This document shows positions 11,159 to 23,107 of a stretch of DNA of 64,000 nt, one piece after another. Made by a program: the position numbers and the translations under genes. This DNA comes from Siphonodentalium dalli (Eukaryota; Mollusca; Scaphopoda; Gadilida; Siphonodentaliidae). The notes under the pieces were generated by a model, which was not told where the DNA came from, did not search any database, and saw only the letters and a program-made list of their open reading frames with translations. The stretch covers positions 989,607-1,053,606 of the forward strand of contig CP136068.1 in assembly GCA_032622095.1 (NCBI GenBank). Direction: 5' to 3'. The first letter of the stretch is position 1; every line of letters starts with the position of its first letter.

Positions 11159-14100
11159 GGTATGGGAGGCCAAATTCACTTTTAATAAATATTTACACTT
11201 AAATGCAATTATTTGTGCTTAAGCAAAATTATTTATGCTTAAGCTCAATTATATTATATTATATTATAAAATAACTAATTTATCGTCGACTCAAAACGTT
11301 CCGGTTAACAGGCTATCGTAAAAGTAAAATTGAATTATATAATATAAATTAATTTATGGCTGGAGTCATAAAATGGCGAATTATGCCATTACGAGTTACC
11401 GTTCTTGAAATCGCATCTGCTGCGTGTTTTTTTTTTACGACCGTTCGCGAACATTAGTGAGTTGAAAACAAAACATGTTACCTGCAAAAGGAAGGCCCGT
11501 TATAACCGATTCGGAAAAAAGGAGAAAGAAATAAGAGTCATAAAGCGTCAAGTACTTTTATAGGGAGTGAGATTGTTCGATGGAAGAGATTGAATGCATC
11601 AATTGAAGCTGTGAGCAATGAACTTCCGGTTCTTCCTGAGACCTGCGTCTTCTCCGGTGAAGGTCAAAAACATGGCGCGTAGTTTGAAATCGTAATATTT
11701 TTCTTTCCAAGATCAATATTTTCTTCGCTAAATTAGGTTTATACGAAACTCATATAACACGAACACAATCTAACTTGAAAGTTATTTCAATGGGAGTAAA
11801 AAAAAAAATTGCCTATCTCTGTGTACAGTACCCCTTAAAGCACAATTATTTATAATTATTATATATATTATAAGCTCAAATAAGAAAATAAAACAAGACA
11901 GTCAAAGACTGTGGGGTCGCTCACCAGACTGCAAAGACTGATAAGACTGGGACTCCGGAGACCATAACAGTCAGAACTTTTCATAATCACTTTAAAAGTA
12001 GATCTAAACAGGATATGTGGCTAGAGATCCCCCCTTCCAGCTCAACATATCCCCTCCTGACCGGGCTCCAGATTCCCAAGTCTTAGGTTGGAATTTCACA
12101 ACTGACGTCTCAAACTTTCTCAATTGTTCGAAATTTCCAATCTCACAAGCACCTTTTTATAAACTATTTAGACATGTTTGAAGCCCAATTATCCATGAAC
12201 CCGAAAACACCATATATATGTCAGATTAATCAGTCAGGTAGTTCCAAGGTAGATGTTTTAAGTGAAGTTCCCATAGCCCCCGTCATTTCTTAACAGGTTG
12301 ACCTCATGTTAACAAATCTGAATCTCAGTCACTAAAGGATCCTCCATACTATATGTAAGCTAAATAGTCCAACCTCTCTTGAGAAGACATTTTTAAGTAT
12401 TACTATAGAGACATACAGTTATGTCCCTGGTCCCACTCTATTTAATCTGGTGACCCCATCTGAATAAATTTGAATCTCAGACACCAAAGAACCCTTCATA
12501 CTAAATATCAGTAAAAATAGACCTGATGGTCCGCGTGAAGGAAGCATATTAAGAGGAAAACTGTCCTTTGCTTGGCCCCTAGTTGACCAGGTGACCCCAT
12601 TTAAAACCAATGACCCCATTTGAAAAAAATCCGAACTCCTGGTCACCCAAGCACCGTTGATACCAAATATGAACCCATTCAACCTGATGGTACAGCAGAA
12701 GAAGTAGTTTTTAAGAATTACTATGGAGGGCAAGAGTTATGGCCCTACCTTCATAACCATTTGACAGAGTGACCTCATTTGAACAAATCTGAATGTAAGT
12801 CACCTAGGGAACATCCACACCAAATATGAACCCATTCAGTCTAGAGATGATGTGAGCTCAAAAATTACATTTCATTGAACAAATCTGTAAATCACCCCCC
12901 CCCCCAAACACTGTGGGGACATCCCTGATTTATTTGAATGCCTATTGGCTTAACAAAATTACCATGACCTTGAAAGCCAGTGCATTCTCTTTTATATGGG
13001 AGGCTTCCCATGGGAGCATATATAAGAGAATGCACAAGCACAGGGTCTTCATTGCTCTCACCAGCACAACTCTGGTCATGAAATGGTTAATATTAATAGT
13101 AAAAATAAACTTTATCTGTCAAACAGGTAATTTGTATCTGAGATAAACATGGGATAAAATTCCATTCATAAAGCCACTATCAGCTACCAGAATGTCTGGG
13201 AGACCTGTTGACATGGAGATAATTAATGATGGCACAAACATTTTGCCCAGCAATACCAATGTATTGTGTTACGGTACTCCTACAGCTGTGATTAAAATAA
13301 GGATTTTAATGAGGTGAAGTATGCAGAGATATTATGGTATGGTACAACATGGTGTGGCAGGGACAGGAGGTGGGGTGGGGGTTGGGTAGCTGTGATGTGT
13401 CTAAAAAAAACAAAGATCAAAATGCAAAAATGTAATTTTTTGAATTTAGAGTTATGTCCCTGGCTCTGCCCCTATTTGACACAGTGACCCAATTTGGAAA
13501 AAAATCCATTCACCCATTAGGTCCCTTTGTACCAAATATAAGCTAAATCGGCCCAATCTTTCTTGAGAAGATGTCATTCTAAGAATTACTGAGAAATAGA
13601 GTTATGGCCCTGGTTTCTCAACTAATCAATCTGGTGACCTCATTTGAACAAATCTGAACCCTAGTCATTCAAGAACCCCTCATACCAAATATAAGCTAAA
13701 TCGGACCAATGGTTCTAGACAATAAGTTGTTTTAAGAAATACTATGGAGGGAAATAGTTATGGCCCTGGCTTCGCAACTATTTGACCCAGTGACCTCATT
13801 TGAACAAATCTGAATGGGAGTCACCTAGGGAACATCCACACCAAATATGAACCCATTCCGTCCAATGGAATCAGAGGAGAAGATGTTCAAATAATTGTTG
13901 ACGGATGGACGGACGGACGGACGACGGACGAGGAGTGATGACTATAGCTCCACGGGAGACTTCGTCTCAGGTGAGCTAAAAACCATTACCTAACACACCT
14001 TGTTGATATTGGCAGAGTCCACCACACATTAGAAGTACAAACATGGGGAAGCCTATTTTATTTTTGAGGGAAAATCTATACATGTGTATTGATAGGGGAA

Positions 14101-14870
14101 TGAAATGTACATATTTGAGCTTAAGCACAAATATTATAGCTTAAGCATAAATATCTGCACAAATAATTGTGCTTAAAGGGGTACTGTACACAGGGATAGA
14201 CAATTTTTTTTATTTACTCCCATTGAAATAACTTTCAAGTTAGATTGTGTTCGTGTTATATGAGTTTCGTATAAACCTAATTTAGCGAAGAAAATATTGA
14301 TCTTGGAAACAAAAATATTATGATTTCAAACTACACGCCATGTTTTTGACCTTCACCGGAGAAGACTCAGGTCGCAGGAAGAACCGGAAGTTCATTGTTC
14401 ACAGCTTCAATTGATGCATCCAATCTCTTCCATCGAACAATCTCACTCCGTATAAAAATACTTGACGCTTCATGACTCTTGTTTCTTTCTCCTTTTTCCG
14501 AATCGGTTATAGCGGGCCTTTCTTTTGCAGGTAACATGTTATGTGTGCAACTCAATAATGTTCGCGAACGGCCGTCGATAAAAGACACGCAACAGATACT
14601 ATTTCAAGAACGGTAACTCGTACTGGCATAATTCTCCATTTTACGACTCCAGCCATAAATGAATTTATATTAAATTTTACTTTTGTGATAGCCTGTTAAC
14701 CGGAACGTTTTCAGTAGACATCGTCGACTCAAATTAGTTATTTTAAAATATAATATTGATATTAGATCGTTATTGTCACCGGGAATTTATTGAAATTTTT
14801 AAATGCAAATAATTGTGCTTAAGTGCAAATATTTGTGATAATTATTAAAAGTGAATTTGGACTCCCATAT
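11159..14870. repeat. Large inverted repeat, about 720-bp arms around a 2.2-kb loop
   Basis: The left arm (about 11159-11882) is the reverse complement of the right arm (about 14110-14870). Matching landmarks include GGTCAAAAACATGGCG left with CGCCATGTTTTTGACC right, GAACCGGAAGTTC-type words, CTTGACGC / GCGTCAAG, and the ends ACAGTACCCCTTAA (11825-11838) and TTAAAGGGGTACTGTAC (from 14173). Each arm is a diverged member of the TTAA MITE family seen intact at 25751-26340 and 41571-42161, plus flanking GCTTAAGCACAAAT sequence. The loop is the interspersed repeat at 11891-13980. Confidence 0.7.
11891..13980 (+). mobile_element. Interspersed repeat, copy 2 (ACAAGACAGTC...CAGGTGAGCTAA)
   Basis: It has the same start, internal phrases, GACGGACGGACG microsatellite, GAGACTTCGTCTC hairpin and CAGGTGAGCTAA end as 3031-5781. 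It lacks both insertions that copy carries (the 66-bp hairpin and the 415-bp MITE). A diverged hairpin of the GCATTCTCTT family sits at 12977-13045. Non-coding. Confidence 0.65.
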
Positions 14871-14879
14871 CCATGCCAA

Positions 14880-15399
14880 TTTTTAAGAATCTATTTTACT
14901 TTTCATTTTCATTCTAGTATATGAAATAATGAGTTTGGTATGCTACATGAAAGACATTATTTTGTTTGATATTGAATTTTCTATGCATTTATTTCATGTC
15001 TATTTGATGTTTTAGAGGGACAAACAAAATTATTCTGTTAATTTTTCAATAACAAAATAATATTCTTTTGTATTTATATGGAAGGCTGAGGGTACATACA
15101 ATGTACATGTATGTCATATTTGGTTCTCAATATTTTTAGAACAGAACAAAGCAGAAAATAATATTAAATTAGATCTATGTTGTTGTTGTTGTAACTGGAG
15201 GTCTGGAACCCTGCATACAACTTTAACATGTTATCATAATAGATAATTTGGACCTGGTTTGTCAAATTATTTTATGCTTGGACTCCGAACATGACGGTAC
15301 CGCATAGATGTGTTTTCTGGATATTGTCTACATCCTACTCAGGTTGTCCTTTATTTCTTTAGGGGTTGGACTTATTGCGGTATTTAATTTTAATTTCTA

Positions 15400-15453
<54 letters not shown>

Positions 15454-15990
15454 CACATTAATAAAGATAGATAATCTGTATAAAATTATAAAGGAATAAA
15501 CGCTATTAGATATGGGTAATATTGAGAAACAAAGGTGAGGGCTTTAAAAGGCAACAAACTGCGACGGCTTTATAAAGTAGACGCAGTGCCCCACCCGGAG
15601 CCCAGAGAAAGAGGGGATGTGGCAAATGTGTAATGGATCGTTGCCACGTGCACGAAAAATCAGTGGGGGTCCGCCAACCCGAAAATGGGGCAATAATGTC
15701 TCTCAATGATGATGATTGCCAAAGTAACCAGTCGTATGAGGCGGTATGGCGAAGGAAGGTGAGAACAAGCACAAATAAATGACATGACAAAACGACTGTC
15801 CAGCTAGACTATTTAACCTCAGAAATGAAAAGAGCTACCCACTCAGACTACAATAAAAATAATAATAGCAATCATGATGTGGGGGGCTACTTGCCCGCCA
15901 TAGTATCAATGTTGTGTTGACATGGCCCACCTCCGATGAACTACTTGCTCGCTCGGTAAACCATATTGCAACAAGGGGTACGCATCTAAG
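14880..15990. other. Non-coding stretch with a TA microsatellite
   Basis: Nothing gene-like is supported. A perfect (TA)n run of about 49 bp lies at 15402-15450. A 94-codon minus-strand ORF at 15506-15790 has no recognisable motif. Confidence 0.4.
15402..15450. repeat. (TA)n microsatellite
   Basis: Uninterrupted alternating T and A for about 49 bp. Confidence 0.95.
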
Positions 15991-15993
15991 ATG

Positions 15994-17213
15994 CTTTTGT
16001 CGAGTTTTTTGGCAGTCGAACCAAACTTCTGCCAATAATGTGCACAACCCCCGGGGAAAAAAAGTTGGACGGTGGTATATTATTGCAATAGACCTATATA
16101 CCAAATATCAATTGAATCCGTTAATATTTCATTGAGTTATCGCACTAACGGTGATAAAATTGTGATTAAAATAGACAAACTAAGACCCATAACTCCGGAA
16201 AAAAAAATTCGGACAAACCAGGTTTTCGAACTCGTCAAAGATATTGTTGCAATAGACTCATATACCAAATATTGTTTAAATCGGTTATATTAATATTTCA
16301 TCGAGTTATCGCGCTAATGGTGATAAAATTGTTAAAAATAGACAAACTAAGACCCATAACTCCGCGAAAACAACTCGGACAAACCTGGTTTTCGAACTCG
16401 TCCGAGATATTGTTGCAGGAGACTCACATACCAAATATTGTTGAAATCAGTTAATATTTCATCGAGTTATCGCGCTAACGGTGATAAAATTGCTAAAAAT
16501 AGACAAACTAAGACCCATAACTCTGCGAAAAAAATTCGGACAAACCTGGTTTTCGAACTCGTCCGAGATATTGTTGCAGGAGACTCATATACCAAATATT
16601 GTTGAAATCGGTTAATATTTCATCGAGTTATCGCGCTAACGGTGATAAAATTGCTAAAAATAGACAAACTACATGTAAGACCCATAACTCTGGGGAAAAA
16701 ATTCGGACAAACCTGGTTTTCCAACTCGTCCGAGATATTGTTGCAGGAGACTCATATACCAAATATTGTTCAAATCGGTTAATATTTCATCGAGTTATCG
16801 CGCTAACGGTGATAAAATTGCTAAAAATAGACAAACTAAGACCCATAACTCCGCGAAAAAAATTTGGACAAACCTGGTTTTCGAACTCGTCCGAGATATT
16901 GTTGCAAGAGTCTCATATACCAAATATTGTTGAAATTGGTTAATATTTGCGTGAGTTATCGCGCTATCGGTGAAAAACTTAACTAAAAACCATCTAAGAT
17001 GGATAACTCTTGTAAAATAGTTCGGACGTCAGCCATTTTCTACAGGCAGAAAATAGTCATTGGGAGCCATACCAAAATTTTTTGGAATCCGTTCACAAAT
17101 GTCAAAGTTATAAGGCATTCTTTAGGTCCGCCCGCCCGCTCGCCCGCCAACCGTCGCCCGCCACTCGCCAAACCATAAGTCGAGTTTTTGAAAAACTCGA
17201 CTAAAAACAGGGA
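15994..17213 (+). repeat. Tandem array of 161-167 bp units in a GTCGAGTTTTT-bounded element
   Basis: Six units are marked by the GACTCATATACCAAATATTG position at 16091, 16255, 16421, 16582, 16749 and 16910. Each contains ATCGAGTTATCGCGCTAACG, GACAAACTAAGACCCATAAC and TTTTCGAACTCGTCCGAGAT. The left boundary holds TGTCGAGTTTTTTGG (15994). The right end has a CCCGCC-rich microsatellite (17132-17170) and the palindrome GTCGAGTTTTT G AAAAACTCGAC (17183-17205). Tandem core, microsatellite and boundary inverted repeat parallel the Helentron-like elements elsewhere in the window. Small + strand ORFs inside are repeat shadows. Confidence 0.75.
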
Positions 17214-17454
17214 GGAGCTACTTGCTCGCTCCCGAGTGGACCCAGAAAGGTCACTGGACCAACAGTGGGGTATAGAAGATCAGGTACCAGTATTGAAGCC
17301 GAAAGGCGGGGCGCTATGAAAAACCCACTACTGTTTAAAGGCCAGAAGAAAGAACGACTACTTGTCGTTCATGCCGTGGTCGAGAAGTGGAAGGTTCCTG
17401 GTCAGGGACCGTCAGAAAGGAGAATGCAGGCCAAGTTGGCACGGGGGCCTATCC

Positions 17455-18640
17455 TGTTATAAGACATTAGACTTCCTGAAAGCCTCCGATTTTCACCTGC
17501 CCATTGAGCGGATTTGAGTCTGTGCATCCGAGGTCAGATGCATTAGATGGGGTGCCGATTCTCACCCTCTGGGCCTTGTACAAGTTATCGTCGTGTCCAA
17601 TGAAACGGAGTGTTTGCTTGAGAATCGCGTCAAATTCCCGGCGGTGGACTAGCTTCCCATACGCGTTTAAAAATAATGGGCCTTCTGCAGGGCCCGGACT
17701 GAAAGATAGGCGTGAAGACGAGCCACAGGGCATATGGTAGCCTCGGCGTGCCGTAAGAACCAAATAAAATGCGGCTGATTTCCCAGGTTGTGTCTGAAAA
17801 AGCAAAATGTGAATGGTGACGGCTTGTGGCTTGATAGCCATATCGGACAGTCGCAGTTCTTGATCGGCCTGCGTAGTTGATGTAGCACAAAAAGGCGAAG
17901 GTAAACATACATTGGAACAAGGCCTGCTGATAATAGCCGATGGTGCAGTGATATCCAGAGCCCCTACCAGTTGTGTCAGGATCAGTCGGATGATTGGAAG
18001 GCAGTTAACAGTTGAGGGAGCCAATCTGGAAAAACCTGCGAGGGCTTTTTTCACTAGAAAGTATGCTGTGGATCGGGTAAACTCCGAGCTTTATGGTAGA
18101 AAGCCAAAGTGGAGGTGATGACCTGTGCAGACTTCGCCCCGTAATGGAGTTGAAAAAGCTATTGTAGCTATTGTAGATCCTGATGTAATTTAGCTGTGAC
18201 TGCGTCGTGATGTTTGTAGGCGGACTGCAATTTTTTTGTTGATTGAACTAACTTACAGCCATGAAAACCGATGGAAAAACCATCTCACCGTGTGAGAAGC
18301 CCTCGACCAGAGCCTCCGCCTTGAGTTGAAGCGTATCCGACCAAAGTGGCCTTCAAACGGGCAACATCAATGGGTGTACAGGGGGTCTTATCCCATATAA
18401 AATCAGAAAAGACGGAACAGCCACCACCAAATGGTATGCTAGAAATTGTAGCAGCAAAGGTAATGGTATCGGTAGCTGCAATGCGACCATAAACGAGGAG
18501 CAAAATGTTTGAAAAAGGTCCCAAGCCCGGGTATACGAGGCTGTCAAACTTGGAGCCAGAGAGTTCTGCAGTAGTGTCTCTACTGTGGAATAAAGTGTTG
18601 TGGGTTAAATTGAGAGGCACCGGGCTGCTGTTAGCTCCAT
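17455..18640 (-). pseudogene. Tyrosine recombinase (YR) of the DIRS-like element, broken
   Basis: The N-terminal half shows TASYTRAWDLFQTFCSSF and LPIPLPLLLQFLAYH (about 18545-18433), matching the core-binding domain of DIRS-type recombinases. The frame is then interrupted by the duplicated segment 18155-18433. The C-terminal half (frame 18054-17467) shows GPLFLNAYGKLVHRREFDAI and AQRVRIGTPSNASDLG, the decayed form of the box around the catalytic HxxR. A remnant of the G-R-W box is readable about 30 bp further only in another frame. Multiple frameshifts are needed to follow it, so it is non-functional. Confidence 0.7.
18155..18433 (-). repeat. Duplicated DIRS segment, copy inside the recombinase
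   Basis: About 279 bp matches 22795-23062 with scattered differences (for example TGTGACTGCGTCGTGATGTT and ACATCAATGGGTGTACAGGG in both). It encodes the linker before the RT (KTPCTPIDVARLKATLVGY), which belongs between Gag and RT, not inside the recombinase. The copy at 22795-23062 is in the expected place, so this one is the intruder. Recombination between element copies is the simplest reading. Confidence 0.75.
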
Positions 18641-19719
18641 GGGGCCAGACGTTGAATTTGTCCACCTGAAAATGAGATCGAGCGTCAGCCAAGATGTTAT
18701 GTTCCGAGGAAATATAGAACGCCTGTAGGGGGATATTATATTTCAGTGATGCCAAAATGAGCAGTCGTATTAAAGAGCGCCAGCAAAGAGTTATCCTCAG
18801 TGGACTGCTTATTGATCACGGCCTGGTTGTCTGAGTATAGGATTATGCATTTATTTTGCATCTCTGCCCCCCCCCCCCCCACAGAGACAAAGCAAGGACA
18901 TTGGGATCAAACTCGAGAGTTGCGATGTTGTGTGATTTCTCCATGTCGAAAGGGCCGTACACCAATTTTTTCCCAAATATGGCACCGAAACCATTGGACC
19001 CCGAAGCATCCGTCACAAGTTTAAGGGTTTTGCTAGAGACCCATTTATCGTCTAGGAAAAATGTGCGACCGTTGTAATGGTCTAAAATTCGAGCCACATT
19101 TTAAGGTCAGCTTTGGCTTCTTTGGTTATTTGGATCCTATAGTGTGGTTTCGAAATTTTTATGGTCAGATTAATTAGTCGTCGTAAGACAGGCCTGTCTG
19201 GTAATATTACCGAGCAGCTGAAATTCAAAACGCCAAAATTATGGTCTGAAGTTCCTTGAGCCTGGCCTTTTTCCGTTTGAGCATATGGTGTATTTGGGAG
19301 CGGCATTCATCCAGTTTTGCTTGTTGGAGGCGAGTCTGCATGATAAATGTGTCTAGTTCGATGCCAAGAAAAACGACGATTCTATTTGGCAAAACCGTTT
19401 TTTCATGAGCCATTGGTAAACCGATCGACTAGCAAAGCTGGAGGAACCGCTCGAGTGACGTTCTACAGGCGAGTTTGTTACGTTCGATGATACAAAAATT
19501 GTCAAGCAGATGTACCATGGTGATACCTAGCTCATGGTGTGCGACCCACTCGAGAGCAGTGCTAAATTTCTCAAATAATTGAGCGCTACTGGCCGCTCCG
19601 AAAGGGAGTACTTTATCGTAATAAAAATAGCCGTCCCATTTGAAACCGAGGAGATCAATTGGTCCTCGAGTCTAATAGGCATATTTCTGTTGCTTGAGCG
19701 ATGTCACAGAGAGCCAAAT
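18640..19719 (-). pseudogene. Reverse transcriptase C-part and RNase H of the DIRS-like element, broken
   Basis: Just past the Helentron insertion the translation shows DLLGFKWDGYFYYDKVLPFG and SSAQLFEKFSTALEW, typical of DIRS RT. The active-site box reads LLDNF (19494-19510), where an intact enzyme has LDDF. Next come FLGIELDT (19380-19350) and the RNase H signatures LVTDASGSNGFGAIFG, IATLEFDPNVLALSLWG, ILYSDNQAVINKQS and HNILADARSHFQVDKFNV. A C-run at 18869-18881 shifts the frame. The lost catalytic Asp and the frameshifts mark it as dead. Confidence 0.75.
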
Positions 19720-22578
19720 GAAAGTGTCAATGACACTGTAGCTCAACTTAGGTAGGGGAATAATTTAATGGTCGACAGTAAATGGAGGAATAGGAAAAGT
19801 GCTAATTGAAATGTCTAAGTAAGACTAGATGTACATGTCAATATCAACATTCATAACAGGTTTCATAATGATCGGATCAGGGATGTGGTGATTATGGTGT
19901 GCCAAAGGATTTATTGATGCAAAGAGTAAATTCTAAAATGGCCACCGACAGCCATGTTTTTTTTCCGAATTACCCCAAAATGACTTGTTCCCATCTACAG
20001 CCTTTACAAATCTCATAATGATCTGATCAAAGGTATGACCTGTAGCCTGTGCCAATGGATTTAGTCATGCAAAGAGTAAAATCCAAGATGGCTGCTGGCG
20101 GCCATGTTTTTCGGCTGAACGACCCCAAAATGACTCGTTTCCCATCTACATGTCATTGTTAACATACATGACAAATTTCATGAAGTTCCGACCAAAGCTA
20201 CGACCTGTAGCCAGCACCAAAGGATTTATTCATGCAAAGAGTAAAATCCAATATGGCTGCTGGCGGACATGTTTTTTAGCCAAACGACCCCAAAATGACT
20301 CGTTCCCATCTACATGTTAATATTAACATCCATGATAAATATCATGATCAGAAAAACAGTACGACCTGTAGCCCGTGCCAATGGATTGAATTTTGAAATC
20401 CAAGATGGCTGCCAGCGGCCATGTTTTTTGGCCGTATGACCCCAAAATGACTCGTTCCCATATACATGTCAATATCAATATTCATGACAAATTTCATAAA
20501 GGTCAGACCAAAGGTACGACCTGTAACCTGCGCCAAAGGATTTAGTCATGCAAAGAGTAAAATCCAAGATGGCTGCTGGCGGCCATGTTTTTTGGCCGAT
20601 CGACCCCAAAATCACTCGTTCCCATCTACATGTCATTGTTAACATCCATGACAAATTTCATGAAGTTCTGACCAAAGCTACAACCTGTAGCCCGCGCCAA
20701 AGAATTTAGTCATGCAAAGAGTAAAATCCAAGATGGCTGCTGGTGGCCATGTTTTTTGGCTGAACGACCCCAAAATCACTCGTTTCCCATCTACATGTCA
20801 ATATTAACATCCATGACAAATTTCATGATGATCAGATGAACAGCACGACCTGTAGCCCGCGCCAATGGATTTAATTTTGAAATCCAAAATGGCCACCAGC
20901 GGCCATGTTTTTTGGCCGAATGACCCCAAAATCACTCGTTCCCATCTACATGTCAATGTCAACATTCATGACAAAATTCATAAAGATCAGACCATAGGTA
21001 CGACCTGTAGCCCGCGCCAAAGGATTTAGTCATGCAAAGAGTAAAATCCATGATGACTGCCAGTGGCCATGTTTTTTGGCCGAACGACCCCAAAATCACT
21101 CGTTCCCATCTACATGTCAATATTAACATCCATGACAAATTTCATGATGATCAGACGAACAGCACGACCTGTAGCCCGCGCCAATGGATTGAATTTTGAA
21201 ATCCAAACTGGCCACCAGCGGCCATGTTTTTTGGCCGAATGACCCCAAAATCACTCGTTCCCATCTACATGTCAATGTCAACATTCATGACAAAATTCAT
21301 AAAGATCAGACCATAGGTACGACCTGTAGCCCGCGCCAAAGGATTTAGTCATGCAAAGAGTAAAATCCATGATGGCTGCTGGCGGCCATGTTTTTTGGCC
21401 GAACAACCCCAAAATCACTCGTTCCCATCGACATGTCATTGTTAACATCCATGACAAATTTCATGAAGTTCTGATCAAAACTACGACCTGTAGCCTGCGG
21501 CAAAGGATTTAGTCATGCAAAGAGTAAAATCCAAGATGGCTGCCAGCGGCCATGTTTTTTGGCCGTATGACCCCAAAATGACTCGTTCCCATATACATGT
21601 CAATATCAATATTCATGACAAATTTAATAAAGGTCAGACCAAAGGTACGACCTGTAGCCCGCGCCAAAGGATTTAGTCATGCAAAGAGTAAAATCCATGA
21701 TGGCTGCCAGCGGCCATGTTTTTTGGCCGAACGACCCCAAAATCACTCGTTCCCATCTACATGTTAATATTAACATCCATGACAAATTTCATAATGATCA
21801 GACGAACAGTACGACCTGTAGCCCGCGCCAATGGATTGAATTTTGAAATCCAAAATGGCCACCAGTGGCCATGTTTTTTGGCCGAATGACCCCAAAATGA
21901 CTCGTTCCCATCTACATGCCAATGTCAACATTCATGACAAATTTCATAAAGATCAGACCAAAGGTACGACCTGTAGCCCGCGCCAAAGGATTTAGACATG
22001 CAAAGAGTAATATCCAAGATGGCTGCTGGCGGCCATGTTTTTTGGCCGAACAACCCCAAAATCACTCGTTCCCATCTACATGTCATTGTTAACATCCGTG
22101 ACAAATTTCATGAAGTTCCAATCAAAACTACGACCTGTAGCCCGCGCCAAATGATTTAGTCATGCAAAGAGTAAAATCCAAGATGGCTGCTGACGGCCAT
22201 GTTTTTTGGGCCGAACGACCCCAAAATGACTCGTTCCCATCTACATGTCAATATTAACATCCATGACAAATTTCATGATGATCAAAAGAACAGTACGACC
22301 TGTAGCCCGCGCCAATGGATTGAATTTTGAAATCCAAGATGGCCACCAGCGGCCATGTTTTTTGGCCGAATGACCCCAAAATGACTCGTTCCCATCTACA
22401 TGTCAATGTCAACATTCATGCAAAATTTCATAAAGATCAGACCAAAGGTACGACCTGTAGCCCGCGCCAAAGGAAATTGTTGACGGACACACGGACACAC
22501 GCACACACGGACACACGGACGACGGACGCCAAGCCATGGCAATAGCTCAAACTTACAAAAGTAAGTTGAGCTAAAAAG
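19720..22578 (-). mobile_element. Helentron/pearl-like non-autonomous element 1
   Basis: Oriented on the minus strand it starts TTTTTAGCTCAACTT (22578-22563). It then has a GTGTCCGTGTG-type microsatellite (22480-22525), about 16 tandem units of roughly 154-170 bp (19850-22475), AAGTTGAGCT (19749-19740) and a terminal hairpin AGTGTCATTGACACT (19737-19723). Units alternate between two forms, one with CATGCAAAGAGTAAAATCC and one with GATTGAATTTTGAAATCC. Subterminal inverted repeats, tandem core, microsatellite and 3' hairpin are the known design of pearl/HINE elements mobilised by Helentrons. It is inserted in the RT gene of the DIRS-like element. A second member, inverted, is at 38548-40124. 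Confidence 0.75.
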
Positions 22579-23056
22579 GGTGAGCTCCTGCATTTTTAAT
22601 TAATTTAATGGCATCTTGCACCGTTGCATAGCATACAGAAGACAGCTGTTCTGGGATGCCATCGTTGGCAGAGAAACATTCAGGGCGTGACAAATGGTGG
22701 ATGATCCTACAGTCCCCTGCTGTCTTTTTGGGAACCGCCCCTAGGGGAGAAATTCTGAAATGAGGAAAAGGTGAGGTTGAGAAGGGCCCCGACATTGTAG
22801 CTATTGTAAATCCTGATGTAATTTAGCTGTGACTGCGTCGTGATGTTTGTAGGCAGACTGCAATTTGTTTGTTGATTGAACTAACTTACAGTCATGAAAA
22901 CCGATGGAAAAACCGTGTGAGAAGCCCTCGACCAGAGCCTCTGCCTGGAGTCGATCGTATCTGACCAAAGTGGCCTTTGAACGGGCAACATCAATGGGTG
23001 TACAGGGGGTGTTATCCCGTATAAAAGCAGAAAACATAGAACAGACACCACCAAAT

Positions 23057-23063
<7 letters not shown>
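22579..23063 (-). pseudogene. RT N-part of the DIRS-like element, interrupted
   Basis: The frame 23037-22801 carries DNTPCTPIDVARSKATLVRY and VEGFSHGFSIGFHDC. The frame 22795-22571 carries SGPFSTSPFPHFRISPLGAV and DCRIIHHLSRPECFSANDGI, the standard opening of DIRS reverse transcriptases (fingers motif FRISPLG.VPKK). The domain stops at AGAHP, exactly where the Helentron-like element begins, and resumes at 19719. Confidence 0.75.

Positions 23064-23087
<24 letters not shown>
23061..23087. repeat. (GA)n microsatellite
   Basis: A run of GA dinucleotides between the Gag stop region and the RT of the DIRS-like element. Confidence 0.9.
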
Positions 23088-23107
23088 TACTGCCACATGC
23101 CGGCTCT

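Noticed and set aside
15506-15790. 94-codon minus-strand ORF as a gene
   Set aside because: No recognisable domain and unusual composition. It is near the DIRS-like element but fits none of its proteins.
16072-16943. Several + strand ORFs of 60-114 codons as a repeat protein
   Set aside because: They follow the 161-167 bp tandem array and change frame between units because the unit length is not consistently a multiple of three.
22327-22545. ORF across the CACACGGACACACGG region
   Set aside because: It arises from the microsatellite and last core unit of the Helentron-like element.
15994-22578. Regular repeats suggesting a CRISPR array
   Set aside because: Units are 150-170 bp of near-identical sequence throughout with no short repeat plus unique spacer pattern, and the genome is eukaryotic.
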